This document shows positions 59,326-64,000 of a stretch of 64,000 nucleotides of DNA, one piece after another. The notes under the pieces were generated by a model. That model was not told the origin of the DNA. It did no database searches and saw only the letters and a list, made by a program, of their open reading frames with translations. Location of the stretch: NCBI GenBank assembly GCA_002069725.1, contig MWBW01000008.1:1-64000 (forward strand), read 5' to 3'. The DNA comes from Firmicutes bacterium ADurb.Bin248. Lineage in GTDB: Bacteria; Bacillota; Clostridia; Christensenellales; CAG-138. Within the stretch, counting starts at the first letter, position 1, and the number at the start of each line of letters is the position of its first letter. The translations under genes and the position numbers were made by a program.

Positions 59326-59469
59326 CGGCCCGGCAGTCGCCTTTGCAGCAACCGTTGCATGGAACATTCAGCACAAAGGCGTACAAAACTTTACAAATAT
59401 TTACAGTTTATACATTCGCTGGCTTTTTATGCGCAGCTGCATGGACCTCGCTTATGCGGGGTTCATGTT

Positions 59470-59534
59470 TTATTCACATATGGATGTCCAAAAAACACTG
59501 TAATTGTGGATAACCATGTGGGTAACGTGGATAA
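59470..59534. other. Cluster of DnaA-box-like 9-mers
   Basis: TTATTCACA at 59470-59478, then three boxes in the opposite orientation: TGTGGATAA (59505-59513, perfect consensus), TGTGGGTAA (59517-59525) and CGTGGATAA (59526-59534). An AT-rich tract with TTTACAAATATTTACAG lies at 59390-59415. The whole gene-free interval is 59326-59701, between convergent genes, and no dnaA or dnaN is near. Confidence 0.55.
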
Positions 59535-59701
59535 AGCAAAATGCATACGCCCGCGAATGCCAAGAATCTGCCGTATTTTGTAAAATTACAGCGAAAACGC
59601 GGCTTCGCGACAAAAATGCAGGATAATCACCAATTACCCTGCACGTGTGTCACAAATGTCAAAATGCGACGCTTTCTACGCAAAAATCAGCGGTTGCGCG
59701 G

Positions 59702-60925
59702 CTATATTACCTGAAAAATATAAAACTTCAAATAATCCGTTTCGGGCACGTTCCAGAGTATGGGATGGTCGCCCGCCTGCCTGAGCGCCTCGACCTGGCG
59801 GAGCTGCACGCCCGCGTCCCGCGCGGCCTTCCCGAGCATGTCCTCAAAGCGCTCGCTTCCCATGAAGTGCGAGCAGGAGCACGTCGCCAGATACCCGCCG
59901 CGGGGCAGCAGCTTCATCGCGCGCGCGTTGATCTGGCGATAGCCGCGTTCCGCGCCGGAAACGGTCTTGCGGCTCTTGGTGAACGCGGGCGGGTCGAGCA
60001 CGATGAGGTCGTAGGGGTTCTTCTTCGATTCGGCCAGCTCCGCGAGCAGGTCGAACACGTCGGCGCGGACGAAATCGATTTTATCCTCGAGGCCGTTGAG
60101 CCGCGCGTTCGCGCGCGCCGCCTCGAGGGCGGTCTCGGAAACGTCCGCAGCCGTCACGCGCGAAGCGCCGCCCAGCGCGGCGTTAAGCGCGAAGCTGCCC
60201 GTGTGCGTGAAGCAGTCGAGCACGGTTTTGCCGCGCGAGATGCGCATGACGGCGCGCCGGTTGAACTTCTGGTCGAGGAAAAAGCCGGTCTTCTGGCCGT
60301 TCTCAAAATCCACGTCGTAGACCACGCCGTTCTCCGAGATGCGCGCGGTCGTTTCGTCGCCGTGCGGGAGGCCGTCGTACCAGCCCTTTTGCTGCGAAAG
60401 TCCTTCGAGCCCGCGAAGCGCGACGTCGTTTCGCTCGTATATGCCGCAAACCGCCTCGCTGCGCGCGGCAAGCTCCGCTGTGATCAGGCCGTAGAGCATG
60501 GGCTTGATCCGCTCCATGCCGTAGCTTAAAACCTGCGTCACGAGCACGCCCGCGTAGCGATCCGCCGTGAGCCCCGGCAGGCTGTCCGCCTCGCCGAAGA
60601 CGAGCCGGCAGCAGGAGAGATCGCCCTCCATGACGGTCGCCCGGTAATCGAGCGCGTACCGGATGCGCCGCGCGAAAAAGGCCTCGTCGTAGCGGTCGTT
60701 GGCGTTGGACGAGAGTACGCGCACGGCGATCTTGCTCAGGCGGCTGTAGAAGCCCGTGCCGAGATAAGTCCCCTTTTCGGATACGACGTCCGCGAGGCAG
60801 CCGTTCTCAAGCCCGTCGGGAACTGAGGCAACGTCCGACGCGTAGACCCAGGGATGCGGGGAGCGGACCCAGCGTTCCCCCTTGGGGGTAACGGCGATCG
60901 CCGGGAAGGAACGGGCTTGTTTCAT
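59702..60925 (-). CDS. RlmI-like 23S rRNA cytosine-C5 methyltransferase
   Basis: A 407-residue protein. An N-terminal PUA domain (GERWVRSPHPWVYASDV, SEKGTYLGTGFYS) is followed by an EEHEE-like middle and a Rossmann methyltransferase: VLDCFTHTGSFALNAALGGA (motif I), AADVSETAL, VRADVFDLL, and the catalytic LIVLDPPAFTKSR with CSCSHFM carrying the cysteine. It matches RlmI/YwbD-type enzymes that methylate 23S rRNA near position 1962. GAGGTG precedes the ATG. It lies 66 bp downstream of bioY. Confidence 0.9.
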   Translation of the reverse strand: MKQARSFPAIAVTPKGERWVRSPHPWVYASDVASVPDGLENGCLADVVSEKGTYLGTGFYSRLSKIAVRVLSSNANDRYDEAFFARRIRYALDYRATVMEGDLSCCRLVFGEADSLPGLTADRYAGVLVTQVLSYGMERIKPMLYGLITAELAARSEAVCGIYERNDVALRGLEGLSQQKGWYDGLPHGDETTARISENGVVYDVDFENGQKTGFFLDQKFNRRAVMRISRGKTVLDCFTHTGSFALNAALGGASRVTAADVSETALEAARANARLNGLEDKIDFVRADVFDLLAELAESKKNPYDLIVLDPPAFTKSRKTVSGAERGYRQINARAMKLLPRGGYLATCSCSHFMGSERFEDMLGKAARDAGVQLRQVEALRQAGDHPILWNVPETDYLKFYIFQVI

Positions 60926-60991
60926 ATAATAACACCTCGCGTCATGGTTTTTCCGGGTATCGCGCGGGCGCGGAACGCCCGCAGCGCCGCG

Positions 60992-61561
60992 TCAGCCGCG
61001 CCAGACGACCGGGCGCAGGCGCTTCGCGAGCAGCACCGCGACGACGCTCATCGCCGTGTCCCCGGGCAGGAAGATCAAAAAACAATAGATCAATATGTTC
61101 CCGAAGGGAACGGGGGCCGCGAGATAGAGCGCCTTGACGGCGGCGTAGTAGGCCATGCCGCACAGATACACGGCGCCGAGCCCGGCGAACGCGGCCGCGT
61201 ACAGGCGGCGGACGGAGGGCTGCTTTACGGCGTGCGCGATGCTGCCCGTGAGGTACGCGCCCAGAGCGAAGCCGATGAGATACCCGAAGCTCGGCTGCAG
61301 CACATAGCCCAAGCCTCCCCCTCCCGCGAACACGGGGAAGCCGGCGAGCCCCGCGGCGACGTAGATGAGCGCGCTGCACGCGCCCAGCTCCCCGCCCAGC
61401 AGCAACCCGGCGAGCGTCACGAAGAACGTCTGCAGCGTGAACGGCACGCCCGGCAAAGGCACGCGGATGAACGCGCCCGCGGCGATGAGCGCCGCGCACA
61501 GCGCCGTGAGCGACAGGCGCCTGACTTTACCCATGGCGGGCTTCACGCTGTTATCCTTCAT
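60992..61561 (-). CDS. bioY: Biotin ECF transporter S component BioY
   Basis: A 189-residue six-helix protein. IRVPLPGVPFTLQTFFVTLAGLLLG is the BioY signature, followed by YVAAGLAGFPVFAGGGGLGYVLQPSFGYLIGF, the biotin-binding part. Length equals the family norm. It binds biotin and works with the shared ECF module. The ATG at 61561 follows GAGAGGT; earlier codons in the frame lie in the promoter. No BirA operator is obvious. Confidence 0.95.
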   Translation of the reverse strand: MKDNSVKPAMGKVRRLSLTALCAALIAAGAFIRVPLPGVPFTLQTFFVTLAGLLLGGELGACSALIYVAAGLAGFPVFAGGGGLGYVLQPSFGYLIGFALGAYLTGSIAHAVKQPSVRRLYAAAFAGLGAVYLCGMAYYAAVKALYLAAPVPFGNILIYCFLIFLPGDTAMSVVAVLLAKRLRPVVWRG

Positions 61562-61591
61562 AGAACCTCTCTCGCATATGCGCTGCGCTCC

Positions 61592-61620
61592 ATGATAGAG
61601 GCCGGCGGGCGGATTGTCAA
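61592..61620 (-). promoter_or_regulatory. Promoter of bioY
   Basis: On the minus strand a perfect TTGACA (61615-61620) and TATCAT (61592-61597) with a 17-bp spacer. Confidence 0.8.
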
Positions 61621-61703
61621 CGTACGGGGCGGGCAAAGCGATTGAAAACGGACAACAATCATATGAATAACGCGATTCGCTTTACCGGCAAGGGGCGTCT
61701 TTC

Positions 61704-61732
61704 TTGCATTGCGCGGGGACGGCGCATATAAT
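61704..61732 (+). promoter_or_regulatory. Promoter giving a leaderless message for the response regulator
   Basis: TTGCAT (61704-61709) and a perfect TATAAT (61727-61732) are 17 bp apart. The ATG starts seven bases after the -10 box, at the expected transcription start, and there is no ribosome site. Confidence 0.7.
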
Positions 61733-61738
61733 TGGCCT

Positions 61739-62413
61739 ATGGAATACCGCGTACTGATCGTCGAGGACGACGCGAACATCGCGGCCGCGATCAAAAGGCA
61801 CCTCGAATCGTGGGGGCTTGAGGCCGCGTGCGCCGAGGATTTCCGCAACCTCCTGCCGCAGTTCGCCGCGTTCGCGCCGCACCTCGTGCTCATGGACATT
61901 TCCCTCCCGTTCTACAACGGGTACCACTGGTGCGCCGAGATCCGCAAGCTCTCCAAGGTGCCGGTGGTGTTCGTTTCCTCCGCGTCGGACAACATGAACA
62001 TCGTGCTCGCCATGAACATGGGGGGAGACGATTTCATCGCCAAGCCCTTCGATCTCTCCGTCCTCTCGGCCAAGGTGCTCGCCATGCTCCGAAGGAGCTA
62101 CGACTTCGCGGGGCAAACCGGCCTCATCGAGCACCGGGGCGCTCTTTTGAATACCGCCAACGGCACCCTGCGCGTCGGGGAGCAGACCGTGGAGCTCACG
62201 CGCAACGAATACCGCATCCTGCTGATCCTGCTTGAAAACCGCGGCGCCGTCGTCGGGCGGGACGCGCTTATGACGCGCCTGTGGGAGACGGACAGCTACG
62301 TCGATGAGAACACGCTCGCCGTCAACGTGGCGCGCCTGAGGAAGAAGCTCGCTTCGGCCGGGCTTGCGGACTACGTATCGACCCGGCGCGGCGAAGGGTA
62401 CATGATAGTATGA
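61739..62413 (+). CDS. OmpR-family response regulator (BceR-like)
   Basis: A 224-residue regulator. The receiver has acidic residues E9-D10-D11, phospho-Asp53 in LVLMDISLP, and switch Lys in FIAKPFD. The C-terminal winged helix has VELTRNEYRILLILLENRGAVVGRD and YVSTRRGEGYMI. Length and the SLPFYNGYHWC motif after the Asp fit the BceR/PsdR group that responds to peptide antibiotics. It overlaps the kinase gene by four bases. The message is probably leaderless. Confidence 0.92.
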   Translation: MEYRVLIVEDDANIAAAIKRHLESWGLEAACAEDFRNLLPQFAAFAPHLVLMDISLPFYNGYHWCAEIRKLSKVPVVFVSSASDNMNIVLAMNMGGDDFIAKPFDLSVLSAKVLAMLRRSYDFAGQTGLIEHRGALLNTANGTLRVGEQTVELTRNEYRILLILLENRGAVVGRDALMTRLWETDSYVDENTLAVNVARLRKKLASAGLADYVSTRRGEGYMIV

Positions 62414-63396
62414 TCGCGAGGCTGCTTCTTTCATATCTTCGGCGGCATACGGCGCTGATTTTCGCGTTTTTCATGGGCGCGGGCATATTCGCCGCCGTGT
62501 TCTCGCTCTACGATCTGCCGGAGGAGGCCGTCGCGTACGCTTCGGCGCTGACGGCGGCCGTTTTTTTGACGCTGGGCGGCATCCGTTTTTCGGTCTTTTG
62601 CGCAAGGCACAGGGCGCTGCTCGCGCTGAATAAGAGGATCGACGTCGAGCTTTCAGGCCTGCCGCAGCCTTCGAGCCTGCTCGAGGCGGAGTATCAGCGT
62701 TTGCTCCGCGCGCTCTTTGAGAGCAAGCGCGCCCTCGCCTCGGCTCTTGCGGAAAAACAGGCGCAGACCGAGGAGTATTACGCGCTCTGGGCGCACCAGG
62801 TCAAGACCCCCATCGCGGCCATGCGGCTGATGCTCGGCGCGAGCGACCACGACGCGCAGCTCGACGCGGAGCTTTTTAAAATCGAGCAATACGTCGAGAT
62901 GGCGCTCGGCTACGTGCGCGCGCAGAGCGACCAGACGGATTACGTGCTCAACCGCGCCGCGCTCGACGAAATCATCCGCGCGTCGCTTCGCAAGTACGCG
63001 CGCGCCTTCGTGCTGAGCAAAACCAGGCTTTCGTTCCGCGAAACCAACCTTCGCGTGCTCACGGATGAAAAGTGGCTCGCCTTCTGCCTCGAGCAGATCC
63101 TCTCCAACGCGCTCAAGTATGCGCCGGGCGGGGAGATCGGCGTCTATGCCGAGGGGGAAACGCTCGTCGTATCGGATACGGGCATAGGCATCGCGCCCGA
63201 GGACCTGCCGCGCGTGTTCGAGAAGGGCTACACCGGCTACAACGGCCGCGTGGACATGCGCGCGACCGGCATAGGGCTGTATCTGGTCAAAACCGTGCTC
63301 GGCCGTCTCGGCCATGGGATTTCGATCGAATCCGCGCCGGACTGCGGCACGAAGGTTGTCATAAGCCTCGGGCGGGACGAAACCGCATTCGAATAG
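62410..63396 (+). CDS. Intramembrane-sensing histidine kinase (BceS-like)
   Basis: A 328-residue kinase with two closely spaced membrane helices (about 13-32 and 41-60) and no external domain, the design of BceS-type kinases that read the state of a partner ABC transporter. Phospho-acceptor His129 is in LWAHQVKTPIAAMRL. The ATPase part has LEQILSNALKYAP (N box), DTGIGIAPEDLPRVFEKGYTG (G1/F) and GIGLYLVKTVLGRLGH (G2). It starts inside the regulator stop codon. Confidence 0.93.
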   Translation: MIARLLLSYLRRHTALIFAFFMGAGIFAAVFSLYDLPEEAVAYASALTAAVFLTLGGIRFSVFCARHRALLALNKRIDVELSGLPQPSSLLEAEYQRLLRALFESKRALASALAEKQAQTEEYYALWAHQVKTPIAAMRLMLGASDHDAQLDAELFKIEQYVEMALGYVRAQSDQTDYVLNRAALDEIIRASLRKYARAFVLSKTRLSFRETNLRVLTDEKWLAFCLEQILSNALKYAPGGEIGVYAEGETLVVSDTGIGIAPEDLPRVFEKGYTGYNGRVDMRATGIGLYLVKTVLGRLGHGISIESAPDCGTKVVISLGRDETAFE

Positions 63397-63402
63397 CATG
63401 AA

Positions 63403-63441
63403 CCTTACGAAACCGTAAGGCCGCGCCGGGCGAACGTAAGG
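63403..63441. promoter_or_regulatory. Bce-type operator: palindrome plus third half-site
   Basis: CCTTACG-AAAC-CGTAAGG (63403-63420) is a perfect 18-bp palindrome, and another CGTAAGG lies at 63435-63441, exactly 21 bp (two helical turns) after the previous right arm. An extended -10, TGCTATACT (63471-63479), follows with no fair -35. This is the layout of a regulator-activated promoter for the transporter gene. Confidence 0.7.
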
Positions 63442-63506
63442 CGATTCGATGGAATCCGGCGCGGTTTCTTTGCTATACTCGCCTTATCAAGCATCCGGAG
63501 GTTGTT

Positions 63507-64000
63507 ATGGCGCTTCTCGAAGTGAAAAACGTAAAAAAAATATATACCACGCGCTTTGGCGGGCATCCCGTGCAGGCGCTCTCGAACGTTTCCTTCTGCG
63601 TGGAGGAAGGGGAGTACGTGGCCATCATGGGCGAATCGGGATCGGGGAAAACGACGCTTCTGAACATCATCGCCTCACTCGACCGGCCGACCGCGGGGGA
63701 CGTGCTGCTCGACGGAAAGAGTCTTTCCTCGATCGGGGAGGCAGGGATCGCCGCCTTCCGGCGCGACAAGCTCGGCTTCGTTTTCCAGGATTTCAACCTG
63801 CTCGACACCTTCTCGGTGCAGGACAACATTTTTTTGCCGCTCGTGCTCGCGGGGCGCAACTACGCCTATATGGAAACCCGGCTCAAGCCCGTCGCCGAGG
63901 CGCTGGGCATATCGGATATATTGAAAAAGTACCCCTATGAGATTTCCGGCGGGCAGAAGCAGCGCACGGCCGTCGCCCGCGCGCTCATCGCGGGCCCGCG
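63507..64000 (+). CDS. BceA-type ABC transporter ATPase (cut by window end)
   Basis: The first 164 codons of an ABC ATPase of the MacB/BceA class. Walker A GESGSGKTT is at 42-50, the Q-loop in LGFVFQDFNLLDTFSVQDN, and the signature ISGGQKQRTAVARALIAGP just before the window ends. BceA-type ATPases pair with a large BceB permease that removes peptide antibiotics from lipid II cycle intermediates and signals to the kinase. The permease gene should follow outside the window. GGAGG precedes the ATG. Confidence 0.93.
   Translation, partial: MALLEVKNVKKIYTTRFGGHPVQALSNVSFCVEEGEYVAIMGESGSGKTTLLNIIASLDRPTAGDVLLDGKSLSSIGEAGIAAFRRDKLGFVFQDFNLLDTFSVQDNIFLPLVLAGRNYAYMETRLKPVAEALGISDILKKYPYEISGGQKQRTAVARALIAGP

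Noticed and set aside
59326-59701. Chromosomal oriC
   Set aside because: DnaA boxes and an AT tract are present, but dnaA, dnaN, rpmH and rnpA are not nearby and there are too few boxes. I list it only as a DnaA-box cluster.
60926-60991. BirA operator or biotin control near bioY
   Set aside because: No TTGTTAAC-type inverted repeat is visible around bioY or its promoter.

Overview
The window is a GC-rich (roughly 60-65% by eye) chromosomal segment of an endospore-forming Bacillota, most likely a member of class Clostridia. The case rests on yabP-yabQ-divIC in canonical order, spo0A, a clostridial-type spore photoproduct lyase, a CarD-YacL pair, a MarR-controlled pair of ABC half-exporters, and the families DUF3795, DUF3842, DUF1062 and DUF5685. 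Sigma-A-like promoters with 17-18 bp spacers, strong GGAGG ribosome sites and ATGA overlaps are easy to see. A genus cannot be named from the sequence.

Layout. 0-0.5 kb: the end of a large serine recombinase gene, its terminator and a repeat-rich, AT-richer segment, probably the edge of an integrated element. 0.5-0.83 kb: two tRNA-Ser genes with a shared promoter. 1-2.6 kb: DUF3795, DUF3842 and an ECF transporter S component with a structured leader. 2.65-5.9 kb: a cobalamin riboswitch with its terminator in front of btuF-btuC-btuD. 6-10.8 kb: a CAP/SCP lipoprotein, a DnaD-domain protein, an M32 carboxypeptidase and a membrane XRE regulator. 10.9-20 kb (minus strand): argS-serS, dsdA with a TauE/SafE exporter, a KamA-family radical SAM enzyme, and rho-rpmE. 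20-21 kb: yabP-yabQ-divIC. 21-26 kb: marR and two ABC half-transporters. 26-34.6 kb: Ppx, SplB, nitroreductase, a candidate regulatory RNA before DUF1062, an atypically AT-rich phosphatase, an MFS transporter, a membrane protein-XRE pair, and CarD-YacL. 34.6-42.4 kb: rarA-tldD-pmbA divergent from a MATE exporter, a degenerate vWA-like protein, and prs. 42.5-52.7 kb: a minus-strand run of eight genes (amidase, dipeptidase, three M42 peptidases, an M24 peptidase, two ABC half-exporters). 52.7-57.4 kb: an EamA transporter, a three-gene cassette (membrane zinc-ribbon protein, DUF5685, J-domain protein) and a phosphohexomutase. 57.6-61.6 kb: a GNAT enzyme, spo0A, a cluster of DnaA boxes, an rRNA methyltransferase and bioY. 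61.7-64 kb: the start of a Bce-type sensing and detoxification module, cut by the window end.

How the genes connect. Two vitamin uptake systems (cobalamin btuFCD, biotin bioY) and an ECF S component of unknown substrate indicate vitamin scavenging. The 42.5-52.7 kb operon looks like wall-peptide or general peptide degradation coupled to a heterodimeric exporter. Both ABC pairs carry one canonical and one degenerate ATP site.

Most notable observations: (1) Spo0A has Glu at position 56, where the phosphorylated Asp is expected, and Gly at position 11 of the acidic pocket. (2) Arrays of a 7-bp unit (ATTGACA and variants) begin exactly at stop codons and, in three convergent gene pairs, bracket a terminator-like hairpin. 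(3) A promoter, structured RNA and terminator lie upstream of a small ORF and DUF1062. (4) Three tandem DnaA boxes plus one inverted box lie downstream of spo0A. (5) ArgRS has SIAH in place of HIGH. (6) Rho carries a roughly 200-residue prion-like insertion.
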